DNA of 38,855 nt. Source: Hyphomicrobiales bacterium (GTDB taxonomy: Bacteria > Pseudomonadota > Alphaproteobacteria > Rhizobiales > Rhizobiaceae). A program made the position numbers and the translations under genes. Below are positions 1-9,383 of the stretch, piece after piece. Position 1 is the stretch's first letter. Each line of letters starts with the position of its first letter. The stretch covers positions 1 to 38,855 of the forward strand of contig JAFKJY010000085.1 of the NCBI GenBank assembly GCA_017305835.1, written 5' to 3'. The notes under the pieces were generated by a model. It saw only the letters and a program-made list of their open reading frames with translations, made no database searches and had not been told where the DNA came from.

Positions 1-132
1 CCGGGCGCCTGCAAGGACGCCTGGGACGGCATCCTGAAGGCGCAACTCGACTACCGCCACATGCCCTGCAATTTCGTGGAGATCATGCCGCGGCTCGACG
101 AGCACCTGAAGCGCGGCGCCGGGCAGGCCTGA
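1..132 (+). CDS. moaB: Molybdenum cofactor biosynthesis protein B, 3' end only
   Basis: The window opens inside this gene; 43 codons and a TGA stop are visible in frame 1. The residues read PGACKDAWDGILKAQLDY followed by PCNFVEIMPRLDEHL, which I recognise as the conserved C-terminus of MoaB/Mog-type molybdopterin adenylyltransferases (usually 170-190 aa). The family acts in the cytoplasm on molybdopterin during molybdenum cofactor synthesis. The start and most of the gene lie outside the window. A hairpin begins at the stop codon and probably ends the transcript. Confidence 0.8.
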   Translation, partial: PGACKDAWDGILKAQLDYRHMPCNFVEIMPRLDEHLKRGAGQA

Positions 133-160
133 AGCGCGCGACGCGCTTCAGGTTCTTGTT
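131..160 (+). terminator. Hairpin at the moaB stop, probable terminator
   Basis: GAAGCGCG (131-138) pairs perfectly with CGCGCTTC (142-149) around a 3-nt loop. It is followed by a moderately T-rich stretch (aggttcttgtt). The stem overlaps the TGA stop of moaB. The weak T tract makes it an imperfect intrinsic terminator. Confidence 0.5.
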
Positions 161-165
161 CCTAA

Positions 166-210
166 GCATGTCGTTGTCCCGAAACCGGTTTCCACTTTCG
201 GGCGACATGC
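166..210. repeat. Palindromic intergenic repeat, copy 1
   Basis: Outer arms GCATGTCG (166-173) and CGACATGC (203-210) enclose inner arms CCCGAAA (178-184) and TTTCGGG (196-202), giving one long hairpin. A near-identical copy in the same orientation lies at 742-786. Dispersed palindromes of this kind (mosaic elements) are common between rhizobial genes. Here it sits just downstream of the glycosyltransferase stop. Confidence 0.8.
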
Positions 211-215
211 TCTGA

Positions 216-725
216 TCACGCCTTCCGCGGCGCCGGCGAGATCTCCGCCCGCAGCCGCCGCATCGCCAGCCCGCGCGCCAGCGCGGACGCGTCGCCGCCC
301 GGGCGCGCCAGCGCAGCCGCCTGCCGCTTCGAGATGACCAGACCGTCGGCGAGCGGCCCCGGCCTGCCGACGAGCCGCGACAGGAACGGCGCGCGATGCG
401 CCCGCGAGCGCGAGAAGCAGGCCGGCATCGTGGCCGTCGCGGCGTGATCTAGCACGGCCGCCATCCAGTCGCCTTCCAGCCGCGCGCCGGGCTCCAGCAG
501 CAGCAGCCAGTCGCCCTTCGCCCGCCGGATGCCGGCGGCGATGTCGGCGTTGGCGATGAAGGTGCAGCCGGCGTGGTCGGCCACGGCCGCCGTCGCGTCC
601 GTCGAGCCGCGGTCGCAGACCACGACCTCACGCACGACGCCCTCGACCGCCGCGCCGACGAGCGAGGACAGCGTGCGCGCCAGGCCCTCCCCGTCGTTCA
701 TCGTCTCGATCAGCACCGACAGCAT
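216..725 (-). CDS. Short family-2 glycosyltransferase-like protein
   Basis: The 169-aa product starts MLSVLIETMNDGEGLARTL and carries the GT-A nucleotide-binding pattern EVVVCDRGSTDAT, a variant of the VDDGSTD motif of family-2 glycosyltransferases. The family transfers sugars from nucleotide sugars to cell-surface glycans or lipids. At 169 aa it has the sugar-nucleotide half but little of the acceptor half (typical members exceed 220 aa), and the usual DxD metal site is not obvious. A purine-rich AGGGGA lies just upstream of the ATG. The gene stands alone between two copies of a palindromic repeat. Substrate is unknown. Confidence 0.7.
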   Translation of the reverse strand: MLSVLIETMNDGEGLARTLSSLVGAAVEGVVREVVVCDRGSTDATAAVADHAGCTFIANADIAAGIRRAKGDWLLLLEPGARLEGDWMAAVLDHAATATMPACFSRSRAHRAPFLSRLVGRPGPLADGLVISKRQAAALARPGGDASALARGLAMRRLRAEISPAPRKA

Positions 726-741
726 GGTCCCCTGCTTCTGC

Positions 742-786
742 GCATGTCGTTATCCCGAAACCGGTGCCCACTTTCGGGCGACATGC
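742..786. repeat. Palindromic intergenic repeat, copy 2
   Basis: GCATGTCG (742-749) and CGACATGC (779-786) form the outer arms; CCCGAAA (754-760) and TTTCGGG (772-778) the inner arms. It differs from the copy at 166-210 at only a few positions and has the same orientation, so the glycosyltransferase gene is flanked by direct copies. Confidence 0.8.
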
Positions 787-926
787 TCTACCCGAAAGCG
801 AGGTGGCAGGCCATATCGCCGGCCTTTGTAGAAAGTTCTTGCTTTGTTCTCATCTGCGGAATAGGAATACATTCATCGAATCGAACCCGAATCGCTACTG
901 GCCCCCGCCTCCCACGGAGCCCAAAA

Positions 927-2081
927 ATGGAACAGATCAGCCGCGCCGACATTGCTGCCTTCAATGGTGGAGGTGCTGCCATGGCCAATGCGATGATCGA
1001 TGACAGCGGGCTGCGCGTCGGCTTCGACCGCCGGCGCGGCCGCGGCGCGGGCGTCAACCCGTCCGGCCGCTACGAGGCGCTGTCGCGCCACGTCTTCGAC
1101 GACGGCTGGGAGACGCTTGAAGAGCTGCCGCCGTTCAAGACCGAGGTGCAGGTCGAGCGGCCGCGCAACATCATCACGCGCAACGATTCGCCCGACATCT
1201 CCTTCGACCGGTCGATCAACCCCTATCGCGGCTGCGAGCATGGCTGCATCTACTGCTTCGCGCGGCCGACGCACGCCTATATGGGCCTGTCGCCGGGGCT
1301 CGACTTCGAATCGAAGCTGTTCGCCAAACCCGACGCGGCGAAGCTGCTCGAACGGGAGCTGGCCAAGGACGGCTACCAGCCGAAGACGATCGCGATCGGC
1401 ACCAACACGGACCCCTACCAGCCGATCGAGCGTCAGTGGCGCATCATGCGCGAGATCCTCGAAGTGCTGGAGGCCTACGACCACCCCGTCGGCATCGTCA
1501 CCAAGTCGGCGCTGGTCACCCGCGACATCGACATCCTGTCGCGCATGGCGGCCAAGGGGCTGGCCAAGGTGGCGCTGTCGGTGACGACGCTCGACCGGCG
1601 GCTCGCCCGCACGATGGAGCCGCGCGCGGCCACCCCGCCGAAGCGGCTGGAGGCGATGCGGACGCTCTCGGAGGCCGGCGTGCCGGTCTCGGTGATGGTC
1701 GGGCCGGTGATCCCCGGCCTCAACGACCAGGAGATCGAGCGCATCCTCGATTCGGGCGTGGCGGCCGGCGCGAAGGAGGCGGGCTACGTGATCCTGCGGC
1801 TGCCGCTGGAAGTCAGCCCGATCTTCAAGGACTGGCTGTTGCGGCACTATCCCGACCGGTTCCGGCACGTCATGTCGCTGGTGCGTTCCATGCGCGGAGG
1901 CAAGGACTACGATTCGGAATGGGGCAAGCGCATGCGCGGCAGCGGCCCCTATGCCTGGCAGATCGGGCGCCGCTTCGAGATCGCGGCCAAGCGGCTCGGC
2001 CTCAACACCGAGCGGCGGTCGCTGCGGACGGACCTGTTCCACTCGCCCGCCAAGCAGGGAGAGCAGCTCGTCCTTCTCTGA
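927..2081 (+). CDS. PA0069-family radical SAM protein
   Basis: The 384-aa protein has the radical SAM cluster motif GCEHGCIYC, with cysteines at residues 103, 107 and 110 (CX3CX2C). It continues with NTDPYQP and the TPPKRLEAM region typical of PA0069/SplB-like radical SAM proteins. It should bind a [4Fe-4S] cluster and cleave S-adenosylmethionine, but the substrate of this family is not established. The frame stays open upstream to 573; ATG 927 is chosen because GGAG lies 7 nt before it and the family begins near MEQISRADIAAFNGGG. ATG 981 is a less likely alternative. The upstream extension covers repeat copy 2 and is not credible coding. Confidence 0.88.
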   Translation: MEQISRADIAAFNGGGAAMANAMIDDSGLRVGFDRRRGRGAGVNPSGRYEALSRHVFDDGWETLEELPPFKTEVQVERPRNIITRNDSPDISFDRSINPYRGCEHGCIYCFARPTHAYMGLSPGLDFESKLFAKPDAAKLLERELAKDGYQPKTIAIGTNTDPYQPIERQWRIMREILEVLEAYDHPVGIVTKSALVTRDIDILSRMAAKGLAKVALSVTTLDRRLARTMEPRAATPPKRLEAMRTLSEAGVPVSVMVGPVIPGLNDQEIERILDSGVAAGAKEAGYVILRLPLEVSPIFKDWLLRHYPDRFRHVMSLVRSMRGGKDYDSEWGKRMRGSGPYAWQIGRRFEIAAKRLGLNTERRSLRTDLFHSPAKQGEQLVLL

Positions 2082-2227
2082 AGCCTGTTCGCAGGCAGAC
2101 GCGGCGCGGCCGCGCAACGAAATCCGTCCGGCGTTCCCCGTTCCCCATGCCGACGGTGGCCTTATCGGCGCCCCCCAGCCGGTAAGGCTTGCGGAGAATC
2201 GGAGCCGGTGCGAGTAATCGCCGCTCA

Positions 2228-2884
2228 ATGGCTCGCCCGGTTTCCGATTCTCCCACTCTTTTCGAGCTGCCCTCGCGGCCCGACTTCGCGCTGGAAACGC
2301 GCGCGCGCAGCGCCGGCCAATGGCCGGTCGCCGGCCTAGACGAGGCCGGACGCGGGCCGCTCGCCGGCCCGGTCGTGGCGGCCGCGGTGATCCTCGATCC
2401 CGACTGCATCCCCGAGGGGCTGGACGATTCCAAGCGGCTCACCGCCGAGGCGCGCGAGCGGCTGTTCGCCCAGCTTTCCGACTGCGCGCTGGCGATCTCC
2501 GTCGCCTCGCTGTCGGCCACCGCGATCGACCGCATCAACATCCTGCGGGCGAGCCTGGAGGCGATGCGCCGGGCGCTCGCCGGCCTGTCGATGGCGCCGG
2601 CGCTGGCACTGGCCGACGGCCGCGACGTGCCGCCCGGCCTGCCCTGCCCCGCCCGCGCCGTGGTGAAGGGCGACCGCATCTCGCAGTCGATCGCCGCCGC
2701 CTCGATCGTGGCCAAGGTGACGCGCGACCGCATGATGACGCGCACCTGCGGCGTGCATCCCGGCTACGGCTTCTCGAGCCACATGGGCTACGCGACCGAG
2801 GTGCATCGCACGGCGATCCTCGCCCGCGGCCGGCTCACCCGCATCCACCGCATGACCTTCGGGATGCTGCGCGAGGACGAGTAG
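2228..2884 (+). CDS. rnhB: Ribonuclease HII
   Basis: This 218-aa protein has the RNase HII signature [20 protein letters not shown], with the first catalytic Asp-Glu pair, then [12 protein letters not shown] and the [20 protein letters not shown] block holding a further catalytic Asp. The C-terminal [12 protein letters not shown] block is also typical. It removes the RNA strand of RNA-DNA hybrids and misinserted ribonucleotides in the cytoplasm. ATG 2228 is preferred; the frame extends to a TTG at 2189 with a poorly spaced TAAGG. No strong Shine-Dalgarno sequence precedes either. It is complete and follows the radical SAM gene by about 146 nt on the same strand. Confidence 0.95.
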   Translation: MARPVSDSPTLFELPSRPDFALETRARSAGQWPVAGLDEAGRGPLAGPVVAAAVILDPDCIPEGLDDSKRLTAEARERLFAQLSDCALAISVASLSATAIDRINILRASLEAMRRALAGLSMAPALALADGRDVPPGLPCPARAVVKGDRISQSIAAASIVAKVTRDRMMTRTCGVHPGYGFSSHMGYATEVHRTAILARGRLTRIHRMTFGMLREDE

Positions 2885-2943
2885 TCCTTTCGCCGGCGCG
2901 TTCCCGGCGCCCACCGCCCTCAATTCACATGCCCCAGAATGCG

Positions 2944-2968
2944 AAAACGCCGCGGACGGGCCGCGGCG
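2944..2968 (-). terminator. Rho-independent terminator of the Fo ATP synthase operon
   Basis: CGCCGCGG (2948-2955) pairs with CCGCGGCG (2961-2968) around a 5-nt loop. Read on the minus strand the stem is followed by TTTT (complement of 2944-2947). It lies about 30 nt beyond the stop of the last atp gene. Confidence 0.75.
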
Positions 2969-2999
2969 CTTCAATTCGTCGACCGTATCCGACGGCGGC

Positions 3000-3491
3000 T
3001 CAGTTGAGCCGGGTGCGGACGTCGTTGAGGGCTGCCTTGAACAGGCCGGCATCCGCCTTCGCATCGACCTTGTCGGCGAGCAGCCGGCCGGCCGCCTCGA
3101 CGGCGATGTCGACGGCGCGCGAACGCACCTCGTTGACCGCGTCCTGCTCGGCCTGCGAGATCTTCTGCTCGGCGAGCGCGGTGCGGCGGACGACGTAGTC
3201 CTCGGTGCGCTGGCGGGCCTCGTCGGCCATCAGCTTGGCCTCGCGCTCGGCCGCGGCGACGATGCCGGCGGCTTCCTTCTCGGCCTCCTGGCGCTTGCGC
3301 TGGTATTCGGCCAGGAGCTGCTGCGCCTCCTCGCGAAGCTTGCGCGCCTCGTCGAGCTCGTTGCTGATGCGCTCGGCGCGCTTGTCCAGCGTGTCGTTGA
3401 TCATCGCCGGAACCTTCAGGTAGATGAAGATGCCGATGAGGATCGCGAGCGAGATCGCCGCCCAGAGCGTCGCCAGTGATGTCGCGTCCAT
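3000..3491 (-). CDS. atpF: F1Fo ATP synthase subunit b
   Basis: The 163-aa protein has one N-terminal membrane segment (about residues 7-26) followed by a long charged coiled coil rich in Glu, Lys, Arg and Ala. This is the layout of subunit b, half of the peripheral stalk that holds the catalytic head against the Fo rotor. It is the last gene of a five-gene minus-strand cluster atpI-atpB-atpE-b'-b, only 9 nt after b'. The F1 genes are not in the window, consistent with the split Fo and F1 operons of Alphaproteobacteria. A terminator hairpin follows at 2944-2968. Confidence 0.93.
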   Translation of the reverse strand: MDATSLATLWAAISLAILIGIFIYLKVPAMINDTLDKRAERISNELDEARKLREEAQQLLAEYQRKRQEAEKEAAGIVAAAEREAKLMADEARQRTEDYVVRRTALAEQKISQAEQDAVNEVRSRAVDIAVEAAGRLLADKVDAKADAGLFKAALNDVRTRLN

Positions 3492-3500
3492 GTCCGTCTC

Positions 3501-4088
3501 CTAGCGCGCGGAGGACTTCACGGCGGCGGCGACGTCCTTGCCGTCGACGCGGGTGCCGAGAAGCTGCTGGATGATGGCGGAGGCCGTGTCGGACGCGATC
3601 TGGTCGACGTCCTTCATGGCGGTCCGCTTGATCGAGGCGATGCGTTCCTCGGCGGCCGCGAGGTCGCCGTTCAGCTTGTCCTCGACCTTGCGGCGCTCGG
3701 CTTCGGCCGCGGCCTTGGCCTTGTCGCGCGCGTCCTGGCCGATCGTGTTGGCCTTGCGGCGGGCCTCCGCGAGCTCCTGCTCGTAGGCGGCCACGGCGGC
3801 GTCCGCCTCGTCCTTCATGCGCGCGGCCTGGTCGAGATCCTGCGCGATGCGGTCGCGCCGCACCTCTAGGATGTTGCCGATACGGGGCAGCGCGGCGCGC
3901 TTCAGGAACAGGTAGAACAGCCCGAAGGTGATCGCCAGCCACAGGAGCTGCGAGGGGAAGTGAGTCGGATCGAACGGCGGGAAGACCTCCGCGCCGCCAT
4001 GACCCGCCTCGGTAGTCGTGTGCACGGCCTCGCCACCGCCCTGCTGGGCAGCGGTGCTATCCTGCGCGAATGCGTTCGTCACGAACAT
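3501..4088 (-). CDS. atpG: F1Fo ATP synthase subunit b'
   Basis: The 195-aa protein has an alanine/glycine/histidine-rich N-terminus of about 45 residues, a membrane helix ([17 protein letters not shown], about residues 46-63) and a long coiled coil. This is the diverged second stalk subunit b' found in Alphaproteobacteria and phototrophs, where b and b' form a heterodimer. The ATG is preceded by GAAGG at about 7-nt spacing. It sits between the c-subunit gene and subunit b as expected. The symbol follows rhizobial usage; atpF2 or atpX are also used. Confidence 0.92.
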   Translation of the reverse strand: MFVTNAFAQDSTAAQQGGGEAVHTTTEAGHGGAEVFPPFDPTHFPSQLLWLAITFGLFYLFLKRAALPRIGNILEVRRDRIAQDLDQAARMKDEADAAVAAYEQELAEARRKANTIGQDARDKAKAAAEAERRKVEDKLNGDLAAAEERIASIKRTAMKDVDQIASDTASAIIQQLLGTRVDGKDVAAAVKSSAR

Positions 4089-4156
4089 GACCAGACCTTC
4101 GGAATCCGACCCGCCCGCGCCATCCGCGGGCGGTCCATGTCAAGGTTCGCGCGAAA

Positions 4157-4384
4157 TCAGACGGCGAACAGCAGCAGCAGCGCGATCAGCAGCGCGAAGA
4201 TGCCGAGCGCTTCCGTCACCGCGAAGCCGAAGATCAGGCGGCCGAACTGGCCGTCGGCAGCCGAGGGATTGCGCAGCGCACCCTGGAGGAACTGGCCGAA
4301 AAGATTGCCCACGCCGATGCCGGCCGCGCCGGTGCCGATGGCCGCGAGGCCCGCGCCGATGAGCTTTGCTGCTTCTGCTTCCAT
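4157..4384 (-). CDS. atpE: F1Fo ATP synthase subunit c
   Basis: The 75-aa hydrophobic hairpin protein has a glycine-rich first helix ([17 protein letters not shown]), a polar loop containing RNP, and a second helix with the proton-binding carboxylate Glu58 in [11 protein letters not shown]. It forms the c-ring of the Fo rotor in the inner membrane. Length and motif match the family exactly. It lies between subunit a and subunit b' genes. Confidence 0.96.
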   Translation of the reverse strand: MEAEAAKLIGAGLAAIGTGAAGIGVGNLFGQFLQGALRNPSAADGQFGRLIFGFAVTEALGIFALLIALLLLFAV

Positions 4385-4448
4385 GTCATTGACTCCTGTA
4401 TGGCTTGTGCTGGTTCAGCAGGAAGGGATGACGGTTGCCCGCCGGTGA

Positions 4449-5210
4449 TCAGTGCCCGCCGGGATGGAGGGCGTCGTTGATGTACATGCAGGCCAGCATG
4501 ACGAACACATAGGCCTGCAGGAACGCGACGAGCAACTCGAGCGCCGTCAGCGCCACCGTCATGCCGAGCGGCAGGATGGCGCCGGCGACGCCGAGCGCGC
4601 CGAAGCTGGAGAGCGACACCACGAAGCCGGCGAAGACCTTCAGCGTGATGTGGCCGGCCAGCATGTTGGCGAACAGACGGACGGAGTGGCTGACCGGGCG
4701 GGTGAGGAAGGAGATGATCTCGATCGCCACCACCAGCGGCATCAGCGCCAGCGGCACGCCCGACGGCACGAACAGCTTGAAGAAGCCGAAGCCGTGCTTG
4801 GCGATGCCGACCACCAGCACCAGCACGAACACCAGCAGCGCGAGCGCGACGGTGACGATCAGGTGGCTGGTGACGGTGAAGAAATAGGGGAACAGGCCGA
4901 CGAGGTTGGCGACCAGCACGAAGACGAAGATCGCGAAGACGAAGGGGAAGAACTTCTGGCCGTGCGGCCCGGTCGCCTCGCGCAGCATCGAAGCGATGAA
5001 CTCGTAGAGCATCTCCGAGATCGACTGCAGCCGGCCGGGCACCAGCCCGCGGCGCGACGTCGTCAGGTAGAGGAAGCCCGCCGACAGCACCACGGTGATG
5101 ACCATGAAGGCGGAGGAATTGGTGAAGGAGAAGTTCATCCCGCCGATGTGGATGGGAATCCATTCCACGAGGTGGAACTGGTGGATCGGATCCGTCTTGT
5201 CTGGCGTCAC
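4449..5210 (-). CDS. atpB: F1Fo ATP synthase subunit a
   Basis: The 253-aa polytopic membrane protein forms the proton half-channels facing the c-ring. The essential arginine is Arg178 in [17 protein letters not shown], equivalent to E. coli Arg210. Several hydrophobic helices are visible, for example [20 protein letters not shown] and the C-terminal [18 protein letters not shown]. Length is normal for alphaproteobacteria. It follows atpI by 43 nt in the minus-strand operon. Confidence 0.96.
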   Translation of the reverse strand: MTPDKTDPIHQFHLVEWIPIHIGGMNFSFTNSSAFMVITVVLSAGFLYLTTSRRGLVPGRLQSISEMLYEFIASMLREATGPHGQKFFPFVFAIFVFVLVANLVGLFPYFFTVTSHLIVTVALALLVFVLVLVVGIAKHGFGFFKLFVPSGVPLALMPLVVAIEIISFLTRPVSHSVRLFANMLAGHITLKVFAGFVVSLSSFGALGVAGAILPLGMTVALTALELLVAFLQAYVFVMLACMYINDALHPGGH

Positions 5211-5253
5211 GTTCTACCCCTGCCAAGCCCGCGCGGCCCGCGCGGTCCAATCG

Positions 5254-5646
5254 TCATTTCCCGTCGCGGTCCTTCTTCGGCAACCTGGCGTCGATATCCT
5301 GCACCAGTCCCGCCGACCGCATCACGTTCAGCACGCCCGCCGCGAAGCCGAGGAGAAGGAACACGATCATTCCCCACGGACGCGTGCCGGCCAGTTCGTC
5401 GAGCACCCAACCGATCAGCGCGCCGCCGAGAACGCCGGCGATGAACTCGCTGGACAAGCGCATCGCGTTGCCGAAGCCGCCCAGTCCGCTCGTCTTCCCG
5501 CCGCCTTCCGCCTCCGGCTTTTCCGGTGTCCTGGCCGCCAGCGCCCGCTCCAGATCAGCACGACGACGATCGAGATCGTCCGGCTGATTCCGGTTGGACA
5601 CTGGACCCTCCAAGTTCCGGCTGGCCGGGTGCGGCTGCCCGCTCAA
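5254..5646 (-). CDS. atpI: ATP synthase protein I (AtpI/Fo assembly factor)
   Basis: The 130-aa protein has a charged N-terminus of about 55 residues and two membrane helices (about 64-82 with EFIAGVLGGALIGWVLDEL, and 87-107 with WGMIVFLLLGFAAGVLNV), then a charged tail. This matches the small AtpI/AtpQ family, which assists c-ring assembly or Mg uptake. It is first in the Fo operon, as usual in this group, so the operon promoter should lie just right of 5646. Confidence 0.88.
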   Translation of the reverse strand: MSGQPHPASRNLEGPVSNRNQPDDLDRRRADLERALAARTPEKPEAEGGGKTSGLGGFGNAMRLSSEFIAGVLGGALIGWVLDELAGTRPWGMIVFLLLGFAAGVLNVMRSAGLVQDIDARLPKKDRDGK

Positions 5647-5840
5647 AAATCGAGCGCAACATAGTGAGGGGCCTTGCGCCAGTCAACCCGCCGGAGCGAA
5701 CGAGTTCTGGATGAATTTTTTCTTTGATTCCAGCCGCTTAGGGAAGTGCGACAAAGAGCGCCGCGAGTCCGGGCGCCGGGCGGGGCGCAGAAACGGGCAA
5801 AGCCGCCGCGCGCGACACGCGCGGGCGGACGTCTCGCCGG

Positions 5841-7025
5841 TCAGTTCCAGCCGCCGCCATAGGTGCGGTAGAAGATATGGAGGCCGATCTTCTTGACCTT
5901 CTCCATGGCGCGAGCCCAGCGCGGATGCACGTAGGTCGCGTGGTAGTGGGTGGCCGAGCCGACCTCGGGCAGGAAGATCTTGCCGGCCGTCACCGCCATC
6001 GCCACCTGGCGCGCCACCTCGTAATTGTAGGGGCTGCGCACGCGCGGGCGGGTGCCGTCGCAGGCGAACGAGAACTGGCAATGGTTGAGCCAGGTGCGGT
6101 TCTGGTAGACGACGCCGCAGATCGTGCTCGGATAGGCGGGGTTGCGGACGCGGTTGAGAATCACCTGCGCGACGGCCGCCTGGCCCTTGAGGCTCTCGCT
6201 GCGCGCCTCGAAGTAGATGCCCTCGGCGAGACACTTCTGCTCCTTCTCGGAGAAGACGCCCGGCGGCAGCGGCTGCGCCATCCAGGCATGGTCCTCGGGG
6301 CCGAGCGGCGGCACGAATCGGCCGCCGGCGGCATCCTCCTCCTTGAGCAGGCTGGCGAAGGGCGAGGCCTTCGCAAAATCGGGTTGCGACGGCGCATAGG
6401 CCGTCGCAAGGACATCGGCACGATCGTTGTTGACCAGCGAGGCCAGGTAGACCGGCACGCCGGGGTCGGGCTCGTCGGGCCGGTGCAGGTAGAATTCCTG
6501 CGCGATCTGGATCTCCTTGCCGCCGAGCGCCGGCGTCTCGAAGGCCATCTCGACCGCCTCCTTCATCGAAGGCTGGAGGAGGGAGGAGGTGCGCTGGAGC
6601 ACGCTGCCGGCGTTGAACGATTTCGGCGGCGCCACCGGCGCGACCTTGACGATGCGGCCGCGCTTCTCGGTGCGGTTGATGCGGGCCTCGTCGGGCGTGG
6701 CGGCCTCGGCCCCCTCCTTGGCGCGGAAGGCGACCTCGCCGATGCCGGGGATGGCGACGCCCGAGCCCGAGATCGAGCCGGTCTTCAGGTCGCCGTCGGC
6801 GAACGGCATCTCGGCCTGGTGCACGGAGCCGGCGACGGAGCGTTCCACCACCGCGTTCCAGCGCGGCGCGCCAGCCTCGAGGCCGGAGACGAGGCTCGTC
6901 ATGTCCTGATAGGCGGCAGCGGTCGGAAAGCCGATCCACAAGGCCATGCCGATGACGAACTGGGCAAGGAACGAACGCTTCTGGCGCGGTGCGGACCACT
7001 GCCGCATCACCTTACGACCGGGCAC
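5841..7025 (-). CDS. SleB-type cell wall hydrolase
   Basis: The C-terminal domain (about residues 265-394) contains CLAEGIYFEARSE, AVAQVILNRV and THYHATYVHPRWA, the signature of SleB/CwlJ-type hydrolases (Hydrolase_2). These act on peptidoglycan as lytic transglycosylase-like enzymes; the first Glu of the EGIYFEARSE block is the expected catalytic residue. The N-terminus has a membrane segment (FLAQFVIGMALWIGFPTAAA, about 17-36), so the domain is probably periplasmic. I chose GTG 7025 (394 aa) because GGAGAG lies 5 nt before it; ATG 7007 has a purine run only 2 nt away, and the frame extends to 7208 without support. Likely role is wall remodelling; the bacterium need not form spores. Confidence 0.87.
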   Translation of the reverse strand: MPGRKVMRQWSAPRQKRSFLAQFVIGMALWIGFPTAAAYQDMTSLVSGLEAGAPRWNAVVERSVAGSVHQAEMPFADGDLKTGSISGSGVAIPGIGEVAFRAKEGAEAATPDEARINRTEKRGRIVKVAPVAPPKSFNAGSVLQRTSSLLQPSMKEAVEMAFETPALGGKEIQIAQEFYLHRPDEPDPGVPVYLASLVNNDRADVLATAYAPSQPDFAKASPFASLLKEEDAAGGRFVPPLGPEDHAWMAQPLPPGVFSEKEQKCLAEGIYFEARSESLKGQAAVAQVILNRVRNPAYPSTICGVVYQNRTWLNHCQFSFACDGTRPRVRSPYNYEVARQVAMAVTAGKIFLPEVGSATHYHATYVHPRWARAMEKVKKIGLHIFYRTYGGGWN

Positions 7026-7142
7026 GGAAACTCTCCGAACGCTAAAGAACTCAGTGTCGTGAAGATGATCGATTAACCTTGCCGAGCGGTTAACAATGAG
7101 GCGGCTTTCGGTCGGCAATGCGGCATCCGGCGGAACCGCTTG

Positions 7143-7267
7143 CGCCGCCCCTCCCCCCACCCTCTCCCCGTGAAGGACGGGGACAGGGGGTCGTCCACGT
7201 TGCGACAAGTCCCCTTCTCTCCGTTCTTCACGGGGAGAAGGTCCCGGCAGGGGGATGAGGGGCGGCG
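7143..7267. repeat. Long imperfect inverted repeat between hydrolase and der
   Basis: The left arm (7143-7175, beginning CGCCGCCCCTC and ending CTCTCCCCGTGAAG) pairs with the right arm (7226-7267, beginning CTTCACGGGGAGAAGG and ending GAGGGGCGGCG). Internal sequence is G/C-tract rich. Such inverted units with CTTCTCCCCGT arms are familiar in Mesorhizobium-type intergenic regions. It lies just past the der stop and could act in transcription termination. Confidence 0.65.
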
Positions 7268-7281
7268 GAACCGTCGGAAAT

Positions 7282-8712
7282 TCAGCGCTGGCGGGCGCGG
7301 CCGGCGTAGGGGTTGTCGGAGGCGCGCACGGCCACGCGCACCGGCACGCCGGGCAGGTCGAAGGCCTCGCGCAGTCCGTTGACCAGGTAGCGCAGGTAGG
7401 ATTCGGGCACCGCGTCGGGGCGCGAGCACGACAGCACGAAGCCGGGCGGGCGCGTCTTGACCTGCGTCATGTATTTGAGCTTGAGGCGGCGGCCGGCCAC
7501 GGCCGGCGGCGGATGCTGCGCGACCGCCTCCTCCAGCCAGCGGTTGAGACGGCCGGTCGAGATGCGGCGGTTCCACACCTCGTGGGTGCGCACCACCGCT
7601 TCCATCAGCCGGTCGAGGCCGCGGCCGGTCTCGGCCGAGACGGTCACGGCCTGCACGCCGCGCACCTGCGGCAGCAGCCGCTCGGTCTTCTCGCGCAGCT
7701 CGGCGAGCGTGGCCTGCGGCGTCTCGATCAGGTCCCACTTGTTGAAGGCGATGACCAGCGCCCTGCCCTCGCGGATGACGAGGTCGGCGATCTGCAGGTC
7801 CTGCTTCTCGAAGGGAATCGTGGCGTCGAGCACCACGATCACCACCTCGGCGAAGCGGACCGCGCGCAGCCCGTCGGCGACCGACAGGCGCTCCAGCTTC
7901 TCCTGCACGCGCGATTTGCGGCGCATGCCGGCCGTGTCGAACAGCTTGACCGTGCGGCCGCGCCAGCTCCAGTCGACGGAAATCGAATCGCGGGTGATGC
8001 CGGCCTCGGGCCCGGTCAGCAGCCGCTCCTCACCGATCAGCGCGTTTATGAGCGTCGACTTGCCGGCATTGGGGCGGCCGATCACGGCGATCCGCAGCGG
8101 CCGCGTCGCGTCGTAGGCCGGCACCTCTTCCGAATCGGGATCGTCGATGTCGTCGCCGATCAGCGCTTGCTGCGGCGCGGGACGCGGCGCCGGCTCGTCG
8201 CGGGCGAGCGCACGCTCCTCGCCGATCGCCTCGACGATCGCGTCACGCAGTTCGCCCATGCCGAGCCCGTGCTCGGCCGAGACCATCACCGGCTCGCCCA
8301 GCCCGAGCTCCCAGGCTTCCAGCGCGGCCGTGTCGGCGCCGCGCGATTCGGTCTTGTTGGCGACGAGCACGACCGGCTTGCCGGTGCGGCGCACCAGCTC
8401 GGCGAAGGCGCGGTCGTCGGGCAGGATGCCGGCGCGGGCATCGACCATGAAGGCGATGACGTCGGCCTCGGCGATCGCGACTTCCGTCTGGCGGCGCATG
8501 CGGCCGGCGAGCGACTGCGGACCCGCGTCCTCGAAGCCGGCCGTGTCGATCACCTCGAAGCGGAGATCCTGCAGGCGCGCGTCGTGCATGCGCCAGTCGC
8601 GGGTCACGCCGGGCGTGTCGTCGACCAGCGCGAGGCGGCTGCCCGCCAGCCGGTTGAAGAGGGTCGACTTGCCAACGTTCGGCCGTCCGACGATGGCGAG
8701 CCGGAAGCCCAT
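7282..8712 (-). CDS. der: Ribosome biogenesis GTPase Der (EngA)
   Basis: The 476-aa protein has two tandem GTPase domains followed by a KH-like C-terminal domain. G1 motifs are GRPNVGKST (about residues 9-17) and GRPNAGKST (about 210); G3 motifs DTPG and DTAG; G4 motifs NKTE in the first domain and NKWD in the second. Der binds the large ribosomal subunit during assembly and is essential in most bacteria. The first NKxD is the variant NKTE. The start is ATG 8712, at [12 protein letters not shown]; the upstream reading overlaps the TPR gene and is rejected. It is co-transcribed with the TPR gene, 5 nt apart. Confidence 0.96.
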   Translation of the reverse strand: MGFRLAIVGRPNVGKSTLFNRLAGSRLALVDDTPGVTRDWRMHDARLQDLRFEVIDTAGFEDAGPQSLAGRMRRQTEVAIAEADVIAFMVDARAGILPDDRAFAELVRRTGKPVVLVANKTESRGADTAALEAWELGLGEPVMVSAEHGLGMGELRDAIVEAIGEERALARDEPAPRPAPQQALIGDDIDDPDSEEVPAYDATRPLRIAVIGRPNAGKSTLINALIGEERLLTGPEAGITRDSISVDWSWRGRTVKLFDTAGMRRKSRVQEKLERLSVADGLRAVRFAEVVIVVLDATIPFEKQDLQIADLVIREGRALVIAFNKWDLIETPQATLAELREKTERLLPQVRGVQAVTVSAETGRGLDRLMEAVVRTHEVWNRRISTGRLNRWLEEAVAQHPPPAVAGRRLKLKYMTQVKTRPPGFVLSCSRPDAVPESYLRYLVNGLREAFDLPGVPVRVAVRASDNPYAGRARQR

Positions 8713-8717
8713 GGCGG

Positions 8718-9383
8718 TCAGGACCCCGTGCCCGAACCGCGGATGAGCTCGGCCATGACGGAGGCGCGCTGCTGGAGGTTGCGCGGCGCGGCGGCGTCGG
8801 AGGCGATCTGCTCGAACAGCTTCAGCGCGTCGTCGTTGCGGCCGGCCTTCCATGCGGCCAGCCCCAGCGTCTCGCGCGCGGAATGGCGCAGCGCGTTGGT
8901 GTCGGCCGTCAACGGCTCGACGCGCGAGGCGACGTCGTCGTAGCTGCCGGTGTCGACGAGGATGAAGGCGGCGCGCAGCCGCGCCATGTCGCGGATGGCG
9001 TCGGGGATCGCGCGGTCGGCGGCGACGGCGTCGAAGCCGGCGACCGCGTCGGCCTGCTTGCCCTGCGAAGCGAGCAGGGTGGCGATGCGCAGGCGGGCGA
9101 GAACCGGATAGGTGCCGTAGCCGTCCTTCTCCAGCGCCTGCAGCGCCTCCATGGCCTTGTCGGCGTCGCCGTCCTTGGCGAGCTGCAAGGCCTGCGAGAA
9201 GCGGTCGCCCGAGGCGTTGGCCTGGCTGCGCGTCCAGTAGTCCCAGCCGACCCAGGCGGCGGTGCCGAGGATGACGAGCACGACGGCGCCGATGATGAAC
9301 GGCCCGTAGCGGTCCCAGAGCTTCCGCGCCTGGTCCTGGCGCAGATCCTCGTTGACCTCGCGAATGAAACTGTCGTCGGACAT
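8718..9383 (-). CDS. Tetratricopeptide-like inner membrane protein (YfgM-like, DUF2133-type)
   Basis: The 221-aa protein starts [18 protein letters not shown], has one membrane helix (about residues 28-49) and a periplasmic helical repeat region with TPR-like units such as [16 protein letters not shown] and [11 protein letters not shown]. It matches the family usually found directly upstream of der, related to E. coli YfgM, which helps periplasmic protein folding at the Sec translocon. ATG 9383 is chosen because the conserved sequence begins there; the frame upstream to 9536 is non-conserved. It ends 5 nt before der, so the two form an operon. Confidence 0.85.
   Translation of the reverse strand: MSDDSFIREVNEDLRQDQARKLWDRYGPFIIGAVVLVILGTAAWVGWDYWTRSQANASGDRFSQALQLAKDGDADKAMEALQALEKDGYGTYPVLARLRIATLLASQGKQADAVAGFDAVAADRAIPDAIRDMARLRAAFILVDTGSYDDVASRVEPLTADTNALRHSARETLGLAAWKAGRNDDALKLFEQIASDAAAPRNLQQRASVMAELIRGSGTGS

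Noticed and set aside
5877..7076. 399-residue plus-strand frame
   Set aside because: Antisense shadow of the SleB-type hydrolase.
7255..8943. 562-residue plus-strand frame
   Set aside because: Antisense shadow of der, with no recognisable motif.
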